A stretch of 64,000 nt of DNA from DSSB01 sp046346845 (lineage in GTDB: Bacteria > UBA10199 > DSSB01): positions 310,001-374,000 of the forward strand of contig JAXMHH010000003.1 of assembly GCA_046346845.1 (NCBI GenBank), given 5' to 3'. Of this stretch, positions 1-7,962 are shown one piece after another (the first letter of the stretch is position 1; every line of letters begins with the position of its first letter). Under the pieces are notes generated by a model. The model was not told the origin of the DNA and searched no databases. It worked only from the letters and a program-made list of their open reading frames with translations. A program made the translations under genes and the position numbers.

Positions 1-1
1 C

Positions 2-472
2 CTGACGGGGACCAGCCTTTACCGGGAATACCTGGATCGCTTCGAGGAATCCAACCTGCCTTCCACCATCAGCCCGCAGACCTACGGCCTGCCCTTCGTC
101 AAGGAAGTCGTGCACCGCTATCCGGACCTGTTTTCGTCTTATTACCACGTCCCCCACTCCATCAACTCGCGGGATCGCATGCAGAAGTTCGTGGAGTTCT
201 CGCATCTCCTGGTCAACAGCTATCCCGGAATCGCCCTGAAGATCCTGGAATCCAATGGCCTGACGCCCACCGGCCTGTTCGAGCGCTGGAACCCCTGGGC
301 GGAGTCGAAGGGGATTCCGTATCACAATTATCGGATTTACAACGAGGGCGGATTTGAAGCGGATTTCGTGAAGTTCTTGCGCGAGGAAAGGATAACCACC
401 GACGCGAGCCCCCTGCCCGTTTCCGTCGCAACGCAGCCACAGCAAGCCTGGGCACCGCCGCTCCAGGCCTGA
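2..472 (+). CDS. C-terminal end of a truncated protein, possibly radical SAM family
   Basis: The reading frame is open from the left edge to a TGA at 470-472, so only the last 156 residues are present. The visible start, TGTSLYREYLDRF, resembles the segment just after the barrel in B12-binding radical SAM proteins (family pattern GTPLYREY). The rest, with SINSRDRMQKFVEF and a Pro/Ala/Gln-rich tail, is not diagnostic. No cysteine cluster is visible because the N-terminus lies outside the window. The radical SAM call is a weak inference; that this is a real coding end is much more certain. Confidence 0.5.
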   Translation: MTGTSLYREYLDRFEESNLPSTISPQTYGLPFVKEVVHRYPDLFSSYYHVPHSINSRDRMQKFVEFSHLLVNSYPGIALKILESNGLTPTGLFERWNPWAESKGIPYHNYRIYNEGGFEADFVKFLREERITTDASPLPVSVATQPQQAWAPPLQA

Positions 473-485
473 ATCGCGAACGGCA

Positions 486-809
486 TCACTTCGAACAGGC
501 CTTGGTCGCACCCGAGGCGCAGTCTTCCTGCCAAGTGGTCTTGGAGGTCTGGCGCTTCTCGGCCCGGGAGCAATCGGGGTCGCTGCTGCCCTCTTCGCAG
601 AACTTTTGGGTGTTGGCGGGGCCCTTGTCGTCGCGGGCGCTCACCCCCCGGTTGCCGACGGGGTCGCCGACCGCGGGATCGTCGCTGCGATAGATGTGGG
701 TGGTCTGGACGCCGTTCTCGACATTGGTGGTCTTGGTGGTTTCGGCATGGAGGGCCGAGAACCCGAGGGTGGCGGCGAGGGCCAGGAAAAACGGCAATGA
801 ACGATTCAT
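486..809 (-). CDS. Small exported Cys-containing protein of unknown function
   Basis: The product is 107 residues. An N-terminal signal peptide (MNRSLPFFLALAATLGFSALHA, written as MNRSLPFF followed by a hydrophobic run ending ALHA) predicts periplasmic export. The mature part is polar, rich in Thr, Asp, Lys and Ser, with four Cys in its C-terminal half (FCEEG, DPDCS, EDCAS, KACSK) that could form two disulphides. A GGAG seven bases before the ATG supports the start. It converges with the preceding gene across a 13-bp gap. I do not recognise the family. Confidence 0.72.
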   Translation of the reverse strand: MNRSLPFFLALAATLGFSALHAETTKTTNVENGVQTTHIYRSDDPAVGDPVGNRGVSARDDKGPANTQKFCEEGSSDPDCSRAEKRQTSKTTWQEDCASGATKACSK

Positions 810-832
810 GGGAAGGCTCCTATGCTAAGTCA

Positions 833-1279
833 CTAACCGACATCTTCCTTGAAATCTCCGACAACCGCAAGCGTCACGGTGGCCTTGGCAATCAGCTTCT
901 CGCCGACGGAATCGGTGGCAAACACTTCGGATTCAGCGACTGTAATTCGTTTTCCGGGCTTGAGCACTTGGGCCCGGCAACGCAGTTCGCGTCCGATGCC
1001 CGGACGCAATAGGTTAATCTTGAATTCCACGGTCAAGACGATCTCCCCGGGCTGCACCAAGGTCCCCGCCGCCCCGCCCGCCGTATGATCGGCCATGGTA
1101 GCGATGACCCCGGCATGGACCAGGCGGTCTTGCTGCTTGTGGTAGTTTTGAACCTCGAGCCTGGACTCGCACCAGCCGGGCCCGCAAGCGACCAGCTTGA
1201 GGCCCAGGTTCTTGAGGAAGGGGGCGCTTTCGAAGATCTCGGCGGCGCGGGCCTGGAGGTCTTGGGGTGGCGGAGTCAT
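833..1279 (-). CDS. PaaI-type hotdog-fold thioesterase
   Basis: This 148-residue protein has the length and pattern of single-domain hotdog thioesterases of the PaaI/4HBT group. After a short helix (APFLKNLGLKLV) comes the signature HAGVIATMADHTAGGAA, where the hot-dog helix carries the conserved Asp-His, followed by the strands LTVEFKINLLRP and VAESEVF. The family hydrolyses acyl-CoA thioesters in the cytoplasm; the substrate cannot be read from sequence. The gene is monocistronic in appearance and divergent from the DUF3592-like gene at 1337. Confidence 0.85.
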   Translation of the reverse strand: MTPPPQDLQARAAEIFESAPFLKNLGLKLVACGPGWCESRLEVQNYHKQQDRLVHAGVIATMADHTAGGAAGTLVQPGEIVLTVEFKINLLRPGIGRELRCRAQVLKPGKRITVAESEVFATDSVGEKLIAKATVTLAVVGDFKEDVG

Positions 1280-1336
1280 GGGGAACTATTTGAAGAATGT
1301 GGAGAATAATGGCAATAGCTTTTTGGCAAATCTCCT

Positions 1337-1690
1337 ATGTGGGTCTTTATCTTCATCCTCCTGGTATTTTTCGGCGTGCTGGCGGTGTTCGGCTACGTTT
1401 TCTACAACATCTACCAACGATCGCGCGAGCTCCCGCTCTTGGTGCGGGAAGGGAGAACCGTCAGGGCCAAGGTAATTCAAAAATCCCCTCCTTCCTCGGC
1501 CATCCAAGCGCGTACCAATCTTTTCTACGAATTCCAGGATGAAAGGGGAATCACCCACCGCCGCATGTTCGCCGCGACGCGCGAGCAATTCGACGCGACC
1601 CGAGTGGGGGACTTGATCGAGATCGTCTACCTGCCCAGGGATCCAAAAATCAGCACGGGGAAGTATTGGGTAGATCGGGCGAGGGTTTGA
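1337..1690 (+). CDS. DUF3592-like single-pass membrane protein
   Basis: This 117-residue protein has one N-terminal membrane helix (WVFIFILLVFFGVLAVFGYVF, residues about 2-22). A beta-rich soluble part follows, with the pattern EGRTVRAKVI ... YEFQDERGITHRRMF ... VGDLIEIVYLPRDPK. That layout of repeated strands ending in a V-x-Y-x-P-x-x-P motif is typical of DUF3592/DUF3592-like proteins of unknown function. There is no strong Shine-Dalgarno sequence; the ATG is chosen because the membrane helix begins directly after it. Confidence 0.65.
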   Translation: MWVFIFILLVFFGVLAVFGYVFYNIYQRSRELPLLVREGRTVRAKVIQKSPPSSAIQARTNLFYEFQDERGITHRRMFAATREQFDATRVGDLIEIVYLPRDPKISTGKYWVDRARV

Positions 1691-1752
1691 AGACGTCCCA
1701 TAAAATTCGGCACCCCCTGGCCTAGCGTCCTATTTTCCGCTATAGCCCCGCC

Positions 1753-2592
1753 ATGCCCCTGATCGACTTCCACACCCACTTCTTCCCAAATCGCCTGATG
1801 GACGCCCTGTGGCGCTGGTTCGAGACCCATGCCTGGCCGATCGAATACAAGCAGTACGCCGACGAGGCCGTGGCCCAGCTGAAGGCCGAGGGCGTCACCC
1901 GTTGCGTCTCGCTCCACTACCCGCACCAGGCCGGGATGGCCGAGGCGCTCAACGCCTTCGCCTTCGAGCTCGGCAAAAAATACCCGAATTTCATCCTCCC
2001 CTTCGGCAGCCTCCATCCCGATGATGTCGACAAAGAAAAGATCCTGCGCCGCTGCTTTGAAGATTTCGGATTTAAGGGACTCAAATTTCACTGCCACGTC
2101 CAGCGCATGGCGCCCGAAGACCCGCGCATGGACGCCGTCTACGAGCTCTCTCAGGCCTACGACCGCATCGTCCTGATCCACTGCGGCAACGGTCCTCACT
2201 TCAAAGACAGCCCCACCAAGGGCTACGGCTACGACGTCACCGCGCTCAGCGGCGCCGCCCACTTCGAAAAGACCATCCGCCGCTACCCGCGGCTGCGCTT
2301 TGTCGTGCCGCACCTGGGCTTCGAGGAGATGGACCGCTTCGTCGGCATGCTGCGGGACTACCCCAACCTCCACCTCGACACGACGATGACCCTGGCGGGC
2401 TTTTTCCCCAATCCCATCCGCCGCGAGTGGTTCGAGGCCCATCCCGACCGGCTGCTGTTCGGCACCGACTTTCCCAACATCCCCTACGAATGGAGCCGGG
2501 AAAAGAAGGCCCTCCAGGCCATGACCCTGGGGCCCGAGAACGAGGCGAAGATATTTTATGGAAACGCCGCCCGCCTGCTGGGGATCGAATAA
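1753..2592 (+). CDS. Amidohydrolase (TIM-barrel metal-dependent hydrolase, ACMSD-like)
   Basis: The 279-residue product begins with the metal-binding motif DFHTHFFP (residues about 5-12). It continues with GLKFHCHVQ (near 112), LIHCGNG (about 141-147), VVPHLGFEE (near 193) and the late strand LLFGTDFPNIPYEW with its catalytic Asp (about 236). This is the full set of ligands of amidohydrolase-2 proteins, which hydrolyse or decarboxylate small ring or acid substrates in the cytoplasm. The substrate is unknown. It converges with the lipoprotein gene ending at 2612. Confidence 0.85.
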   Translation: MPLIDFHTHFFPNRLMDALWRWFETHAWPIEYKQYADEAVAQLKAEGVTRCVSLHYPHQAGMAEALNAFAFELGKKYPNFILPFGSLHPDDVDKEKILRRCFEDFGFKGLKFHCHVQRMAPEDPRMDAVYELSQAYDRIVLIHCGNGPHFKDSPTKGYGYDVTALSGAAHFEKTIRRYPRLRFVVPHLGFEEMDRFVGMLRDYPNLHLDTTMTLAGFFPNPIRREWFEAHPDRLLFGTDFPNIPYEWSREKKALQAMTLGPENEAKIFYGNAARLLGIE

Positions 2593-2611
2593 TTATTACT
2601 GAAATGGAATA

Positions 2612-5600
2612 CTACTTCTTGGCGAGCGGAGATTGGCCGTCGCGGATGAACTTCGCCTCGAAGCCGTTCCCGTCCACATCCACGAACATGGGGTTGGTGA
2701 AGGCGAAGGCGTGGATGCCGCCGATCTGCGCCGGATTGACGTCGAGGATGTCGAGGAAGCTGCCCGGCGCGATCGTGTTCTTGGCGCCCTTGGTGACATA
2801 GGGGAAGAGCGAGCGCGTCCCGCTGCTGCCGCGCACCACCACGACGATCCAGGTGTCCTCGGCGAAATTGAAGCTCTTGGTCAGGGTCGCCCGGCGCACC
2901 CCACCCGAAACGGTCTGGTTGAGCGCCGCGTCACCGGAAGCGCCGCGGGCGAATTGGAAGAGCGGCGTCATCAGGTATTTCCGCGGGCTGGCCCCGTTGT
3001 ACTGGTGAAAGTCCTTCGCCGAGAGGTCGGTGACCCCGCTCAGGTCGTCCTTGGCGGGCAGAGGAACCGTATTGGCGAAGACGTCGACGCGGTCCCAATC
3101 GAAATACTCATTGCTGGCGATCTCCAGCTCCAAGGTCACGTCCCCCGTGCCCTGGAGGGTGCCGCCCACGCCGACGCCGCCGGGATTGCCCGCCGAGCTC
3201 AGCTTGGGCCGGATGAAAATGCCGTTGCTCGCGATGCTGCGGTGCTCGTTGACGGCGACGGCGATGTCCTCGGCGCTGATCGCCGCATAGGAAGAGCCCA
3301 GCCCGTCGCGGGGATCCACCGAGCTCTGCACGTAGTTACGAGGGGTCCCCACCGGCTCCCGCACCTGGGTATGGCTGTCGCTGTCCGTCGTCGCGGTCTT
3401 GATCACGCCGAGGTTGAGCAGGTTGAAATAGACCGGCAAGGCGGTCTGCATCAGGTGATCGAGGGTGTCGGCATAGGCGCCGATGCTCAGCTCGACCGCC
3501 GTAAAATCCATCGAGATCGCGCCGCTGGTCCCCAGCGGGAAAGGCGCCTGGAAGCCGCCGGCCTCGTTGGTGTTCGCGGGCATGCGAAACTTCACCGGAT
3601 CGGCGTAGCTCGAGAGGGGCTCGACGTCGTCGAAGGCGGTGGTCGTCACCAGGGCGGCGATCGAGAAGTTTCCGGTCGCCCGGTCCATGATGTGGTTGAC
3701 CTGAAGGACTTGGGTGCCGGGATACTTTTCTTCCACGCCCTTCATGATCTGGCCCATGCTCTGCACCTGGTCGTGGTCGGGGTTGATCACGTCGTCGCTG
3801 GAGACATAGGTATAGTCGTAGGCCCCACCGGTGGTGGAGCTCGGGTCCGGCGTCAGCGGAAAGACCCCCAGGTGGCCGAAGGCCAGCGGGGTGATCTCGT
3901 CGCCCACGATCGAGGTCATCAGGTTGCCCACGCCCAGCCGCTCGATCACCGGCGCGTAATCGGTCACGTAGTCGTGGTCGGAGGACACCAGCACATCCAT
4001 GCCCTCCGCCAAGCCCGCATAGACGCGCGAGTCCAGGCCCCAGGCCGAGTCGGCGCTCTTGATGCCGTGCATGTGGAAGTCGGCCGAGACGAAGCCGGAG
4101 GTCTCTAGTACCTTTTGCAGATTAGCGTTGACCGCGACCGAGCCTCCCGGAGGCACGGTGACGCGCTGATGGTAGACGTTATATTCCGGCCCGCGGGTGA
4201 CGTAGATCTCGTATTCCCCGGGCTCCAGGCGGAATTGGTTCCCGCCGATCACCCGGTGGTGGCCGCGCGGCGCGAGGTTGCCGCTGGGATCGAGGTACAG
4301 GATGTCGACGATGCCGTAGGGCCGCTCCTCGAGGTTGACGTCGGCGTATTTCCCGAAATTAGGCGGCTGCCCGTAGGGATGGACGGGGCTGGGCTCGAAG
4401 CCCACAATGGTCACGCGGGCGGGGACCGGCGAGCTCCCGTCGGTGGCGCTGACATTCACCGTCCCGGAGTCGCCCAGGCTGCAGACGATGCCCGAGACGG
4501 TGTTGGACGCCGTATCCAAAGACCCGCCGCTGCACTTCCCGGCCTTGGGTCCGCCGGCGAAGACATAGCCTTCCTTGAAGACGTGGACGGTGTAGGTGCC
4601 CGATCCGAACATCTTGTCCTTCACGTCGCGGCCGCTGGAGATGTCCGCGGAGAAATTTCCCGATTCGTCCGACATGGCCACGGTCACCGGGACGTGGTTG
4701 GCGGGATCGGAGTCCGCGCTGTCGATGACGACCACGCGGGCCTTGGCGACGGGATTACCGCCGGCGTCCTTCACTTGGCCGCTCATCCGCAGCTTGGAGA
4801 CGCCCAGCGCCGCGAAGCCGCCGTCGATGACGCTGGCCGCGTCGCCGTTTCCGACCACGAAATAGCGCGTGATGGTGCGGCTGCCAGGCTCGATCGTGAA
4901 ATTGACCTTCACGTCCTTGTCGGTGCCGTTGATCGGCAAGACCTGCAACAAGCCCTCGCCCAAGACCACGGGCGTCACGCCCGAGACGGTCAGGGCGGTG
5001 GAGGTCTGCAGGGTGCCGTCGGGATTCATGAACTGCGTCGGGTTGTAGAAATAGCCGTAGCTGACGCCCACGTTGTCTTCCATGCCCTCGTAGACCATGG
5101 CGGCGATGGGATCGACCTGGGCGCCGCGCACGAAGCCCTTCCGCGGCACGAAGGGTTCCAGGGTGCCGGAGCCGTTGACCCAGTCGCCGACCGGCATCTT
5201 GATCGGGGTCTCGCCGTTGTTCTGGAAGCGGGTCTCGGTGATGACGTAGTTGGCATCCTGCTTGAGCGTGTACTCGGTGACGATGATCGGGTTCAGGCCG
5301 CGCAGGTCGGGGACGTTCTTAAAGGGGCTGAAGATATCGTCGAAGCGCGGCGCGAAATACAGGGTGGTGCCGACGAAGATCTGGGCGAAGGGCACGATGA
5401 TATTGGTCTGGATGTAGTCGTAGACGTCCAGGATGCCGGTGGCCCGCACCACGACCGGGCCCTTCGAGAAATCGGCGTTCATGATCTCGAGGCGCTGGTA
5501 GTTGACCGTCCAGGAGAGGTTGACCAGGGGAAAGATGGTGCCGAATTGGTCCTGCCCCGGCTCGGAGCTGGGACGGAAGCGGTCGGCGTCGATGATGTTG

Positions 5601-5899
5601 CCGCCGAACAGGCCCACGCCGGTGTTGCGGGTGGGCTTCTGCAGGATGACGCGGATCTTGTCGTTCTGCAGGAGGATGTCCCCGTTCTGGCCCTGCGCCA
5701 GGGGACCGCCGAACAGGAACTTCGAGTCGTTGACGATGCCGGCGCCGCGGAAGGTGTCAGGCGTGCCGTTGACGGTGGGGCCGAAGACGCCGGCCTCGAT
5801 GTTATAGCCGCCGTTGCCGGAGCCTCCGCAGGAAAAGACCGCGGGCAGCATTCCGAGCCAAAGCGCCAGCCTGAGATATCGCTTGAACTTCCCTAACAT
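2612..5899 (-). CDS. Lipoprotein with CehA/McbA-like (PHP-type) metallohydrolase domain
   Basis: The ATG at 5899 gives 1095 residues and has GGAGG 11 bases upstream; an upstream TTG at 5920 is less likely because it would place codons before the signal sequence. A hydrophobic leader ends in LPAVFSCGG, so Cys24 is a probable lipidation site. Residues about 45-360 are beta-rich and unassigned. Residues about 366-420 (SGQVKDAGGNPVAKARVVV) and 475-505 look like carboxypeptidase-regulatory-type beta sandwiches. From about 600 follow SADFHMHGIKS, VLVSSDHDYVTDY, LQVNHIMD and TDSDSHTQ, the His/Asp motifs of CehA/McbA family phosphoesterase-like hydrolases. It is probably periplasmic or surface exposed. 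Substrate unknown. Confidence 0.8.
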   Translation of the reverse strand: MLGKFKRYLRLALWLGMLPAVFSCGGSGNGGYNIEAGVFGPTVNGTPDTFRGAGIVNDSKFLFGGPLAQGQNGDILLQNDKIRVILQKPTRNTGVGLFGGNIIDADRFRPSSEPGQDQFGTIFPLVNLSWTVNYQRLEIMNADFSKGPVVVRATGILDVYDYIQTNIIVPFAQIFVGTTLYFAPRFDDIFSPFKNVPDLRGLNPIIVTEYTLKQDANYVITETRFQNNGETPIKMPVGDWVNGSGTLEPFVPRKGFVRGAQVDPIAAMVYEGMEDNVGVSYGYFYNPTQFMNPDGTLQTSTALTVSGVTPVVLGEGLLQVLPINGTDKDVKVNFTIEPGSRTITRYFVVGNGDAASVIDGGFAALGVSKLRMSGQVKDAGGNPVAKARVVVIDSADSDPANHVPVTVAMSDESGNFSADISSGRDVKDKMFGSGTYTVHVFKEGYVFAGGPKAGKCSGGSLDTASNTVSGIVCSLGDSGTVNVSATDGSSPVPARVTIVGFEPSPVHPYGQPPNFGKYADVNLEERPYGIVDILYLDPSGNLAPRGHHRVIGGNQFRLEPGEYEIYVTRGPEYNVYHQRVTVPPGGSVAVNANLQKVLETSGFVSADFHMHGIKSADSAWGLDSRVYAGLAEGMDVLVSSDHDYVTDYAPVIERLGVGNLMTSIVGDEITPLAFGHLGVFPLTPDPSSTTGGAYDYTYVSSDDVINPDHDQVQSMGQIMKGVEEKYPGTQVLQVNHIMDRATGNFSIAALVTTTAFDDVEPLSSYADPVKFRMPANTNEAGGFQAPFPLGTSGAISMDFTAVELSIGAYADTLDHLMQTALPVYFNLLNLGVIKTATTDSDSHTQVREPVGTPRNYVQSSVDPRDGLGSSYAAISAEDIAVAVNEHRSIASNGIFIRPKLSSAGNPGGVGVGGTLQGTGDVTLELEIASNEYFDWDRVDVFANTVPLPAKDDLSGVTDLSAKDFHQYNGASPRKYLMTPLFQFARGASGDAALNQTVSGGVRRATLTKSFNFAEDTWIVVVVRGSSGTRSLFPYVTKGAKNTIAPGSFLDILDVNPAQIGGIHAFAFTNPMFVDVDGNGFEAKFIRDGQSPLAKK

Positions 5900-5981
5900 G
5901 CAGCGGGCTTCCTCCAACAAACCCCACCAGAAGACTAGGAATTTTATCGGTTTGCCGCGGAATTCGTTGCCAACTCTCGGC

Positions 5982-7211
5982 TCATTGCGGGCGGGGGGGC
6001 CCGGTATTTTGGTAAAAGTGTTGATTTTGCTCCCAAACTCCGTGGTGATCCCGGGTATAGCGCTGGCTCATGTACTCCTGGGCCTTGGGATCTTGGCTGT
6101 CGGTCAGCATGAAAAATGCCGCGCCGCGTAAGGCGGGATCGGGACTGTCGAGTAAGGGGATGACGAACGGGACCGCCCGGGAGCTCCCCATCCGCCCCAG
6201 GGCCAAGATGGTCTCGACCCGCAGGGCCGTCTCGCCCTGGGGGAGCTGCTTGAGCAGGAGGGCCTCGTACTCGGGCGTCTTGTTCTCGGCCAGCTTGCGG
6301 ATCGCGGCCTTTTTCACCTCGGCGGCGAAGGGACCGTTCAAGACGGCGTTGGCGAACTCCGCCGCCGCCGCGTTCTTCTGGGGGATCAGCAAGGCCAAGA
6401 CCTCTCCCTTGCCCGCGTCGTCCGCCTGGCGAAAGTCCTCGGCCAGGCGGTCCACCGTGGCCCCCTGGCCCAGCCGCTGCAAGGCGCGCAGCGCGGCCCA
6501 TTTCGCCGGGGAGGGCGGAGCTCCCGCCAACTGCTGGAGCGAGGCCAGGCAGGCCGCGTTGCCGCAACTCTCCAAGGCCTTCACCCCCGCGATCTTTGCC
6601 GGATCCGCGAGCGGGCGCTCGCCGAGGGCGCGCGCCATACTTGCGGCCTCTTCCGGGGTGAAGCTGACTTTCAAATCCCCCAAGGCCAGGGCCGCGTCAT
6701 TGGCCAAGCGGGGCTCCGTCGCGCCCAAGGCCTTGAGCAAGACCCGGTATCGCGCGGCGCCCTCGGCCTGGAGGTATTCCCGCGCATCCTTTAGCGCCTC
6801 CTCGGAGCCGCAAACCACCCCGCTCTTCCCGCCTAGGATCCGGTACTCGAAGCCCTGGCGCCGCCATTCGCGGTAGGCAGTGAAATCCGGCAGGGCGGCG
6901 AGAAAAATCAGGCAGGTCGCCTCGGGCGGCAGGAGCTCGGGATCTTTGGGGGTAAGGGCCTCGTCGAGGACGCTCGCAGGACTTGATCCCTTCGCCCCCT
7001 TGAGCACTTCTACTTCGCGAAGTTGGTATTGAAAAAAGGGTTGGGCGGAGCTGGGAGCCGTGGCGGACTTCCTCCTCGCCTGAACCACCAGGGCTGCCTG
7101 GTCGAGGAGGGCAAAGAAATTCTTGGGATCGGAATCGCTCAGGCCCGCCTGCGCGGGCGGGAGAAAAGACAGGGTAAGGCCGAGGAACAGAAAAAACCGA
7201 ATCCTTCGCAT
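5982..7211 (-). CDS. Exported HEAT-repeat protein
   Basis: The 409-residue product has a cleavable signal peptide (MRRIRFFLFLGLTLSFLPPAQA, ending AQA). Its mature N-terminal domain (about 25-150) has an LVVQARRKS and VEVLKGAKG pattern seen in exported proteins of unknown function. From about 160 to 395 there are short helical repeats of HEAT type (for example LANDAALALGDLK, LVETILALGRMGSSRAVPFV with a later ALRGAAFFMLTD). Such arrays usually bind proteins. An AAGGG six bases before the ATG supports the start. Located 82 bp upstream of, and co-directional with, the CehA-like lipoprotein gene. Confidence 0.8.
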   Translation of the reverse strand: MRRIRFFLFLGLTLSFLPPAQAGLSDSDPKNFFALLDQAALVVQARRKSATAPSSAQPFFQYQLREVEVLKGAKGSSPASVLDEALTPKDPELLPPEATCLIFLAALPDFTAYREWRRQGFEYRILGGKSGVVCGSEEALKDAREYLQAEGAARYRVLLKALGATEPRLANDAALALGDLKVSFTPEEAASMARALGERPLADPAKIAGVKALESCGNAACLASLQQLAGAPPSPAKWAALRALQRLGQGATVDRLAEDFRQADDAGKGEVLALLIPQKNAAAAEFANAVLNGPFAAEVKKAAIRKLAENKTPEYEALLLKQLPQGETALRVETILALGRMGSSRAVPFVIPLLDSPDPALRGAAFFMLTDSQDPKAQEYMSQRYTRDHHGVWEQNQHFYQNTGPPRPQ

Positions 7212-7254
7212 CGCCCTTCAGGATAGCACGGGCGGCCCGGACCTCCAATCGGGT

Positions 7255-7291
7255 AAAAAAATAGGGACGGTCTACGGGTAACCGCCCCTAT
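7255..7291 (-). terminator. Second rho-independent terminator after hsp20
   Basis: On the minus strand an 11-bp stem (ATAGGGGCGGT paired with ACCGTCCCTAT, one G-U pair) with a 9-base loop is followed by seven T. It lies 44 bp upstream of the HEAT-repeat gene, so it either backs up the first terminator or separates the two genes. Confidence 0.75.
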
Positions 7292-7358
7292 CTCATCCTA
7301 CCCAAATTCCATGATAGGCCCACAGGAGGCTTCATGGCCGCGCCTGCTGGTGAGGCGC

Positions 7359-7400
7359 AAAAAGGAGGCGGCACCCGTTTCCTAGCCGGGGACCGCCTCC
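7359..7400 (-). terminator. Rho-independent terminator of hsp20
   Basis: Directly after the hsp20 stop codon, the minus strand has a perfect 8-bp GC stem (GGAGGCGG / CCGCCTCC) followed by five T. Confidence 0.85.
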
Positions 7401-7407
7401 AAAAGGA

Positions 7408-7872
7408 TTAGCTGACTTCGACCTTGATTTCCTTTGGCTTCGCCTCGGGCTTCTTGGGGATCATGAGCTCGAGGACGCCGTCTTTCATGGTGGCTTGGAT
7501 CTTCTCGGTGTCGACGGTGTTGGGCAGCGAGAAGGAGCGCAGGAAGCTGCCGTAGCTGCGTTCGAGGCGATAGTAGTTGTCTTTCTTCTCCTCGTTCTCG
7601 AACTTGCGTTCGCCGCGCAGCGTGAGCACGCCCTCGCGCACGTTAATCTTCACGTCTTCCTTTTTCAGGCCGGGGAGCTCGGCGTGGATGCGCAGGGCCT
7701 CCGCGTCTTCATAGACGTCGACGGCGGGCGTCCACTCGGCGGCGGCCTCGGCCTCCTCCGGCGTCGCTCGGCTCAGCCCCCAAAAGAGGCGATTGAATTC
7801 TTCCGGGAGATTCCAGATGTCCCGAAACGGATTGAGTTCCCGAAACGGGCGATAGACTTGTAAGCGAGTCAT
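7408..7872 (-). CDS. Hsp20/alpha-crystallin small heat-shock protein
   Basis: The ATG at 7872 gives 154 residues and is preceded by AAAGGAGG with a 7-base spacer, which rules out the in-frame upstream codons. A short N-terminal arm (FRELNPFRDIWNLPEEFNRLFWG) leads to the alpha-crystallin domain, with WTPAVDVYEDAEALRI, AELPGLKKEDVKINV, GVLTLRGER and the conserved C-terminal strand KDGVLELMIPK, then the short I-x-V tail KEIKVEV. The family forms oligomeric ATP-independent holdases that bind unfolding proteins in the cytoplasm. The gene stands alone between its leader and two terminators. Confidence 0.95.
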   Translation of the reverse strand: MTRLQVYRPFRELNPFRDIWNLPEEFNRLFWGLSRATPEEAEAAAEWTPAVDVYEDAEALRIHAELPGLKKEDVKINVREGVLTLRGERKFENEEKKDNYYRLERSYGSFLRSFSLPNTVDTEKIQATMKDGVLELMIPKKPEAKPKEIKVEVS

Positions 7873-7914
7873 AAAATTTCCTCCTTTTATCAACGATATC
7901 AAGGGGTTTTCTTA

Positions 7915-7932
7915 AGCGCCGTCCTGGGCGCT
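7915..7932 (-). promoter_or_regulatory. Inverted repeat in the hsp20 leader
   Basis: AGCGCC and GGCGCT are separated by six bases, 43 bp upstream of the hsp20 ATG. There is no T-run, so it is not a terminator of the upstream gene. It could be a repressor site or an RNA hairpin; it does not match the CIRCE consensus. Confidence 0.4.
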
Positions 7933-7962
7933 AGCTTTGAAATGGGATCGGAGGAAGGGATG

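Noticed and set aside
7334..7411. 25-codon frame with a good AGGAGG site on the plus strand
   Set aside because: It overlaps the terminator stem of hsp20; GGAGG in the hairpin region is expected by chance, and the peptide shows nothing recognisable.
7915..7932. CIRCE operator upstream of hsp20
   Set aside because: The inverted repeat is AGCGCC/GGCGCT with a 6-base gap, not TTAGCACTC-N9-GAGTGCTAA.
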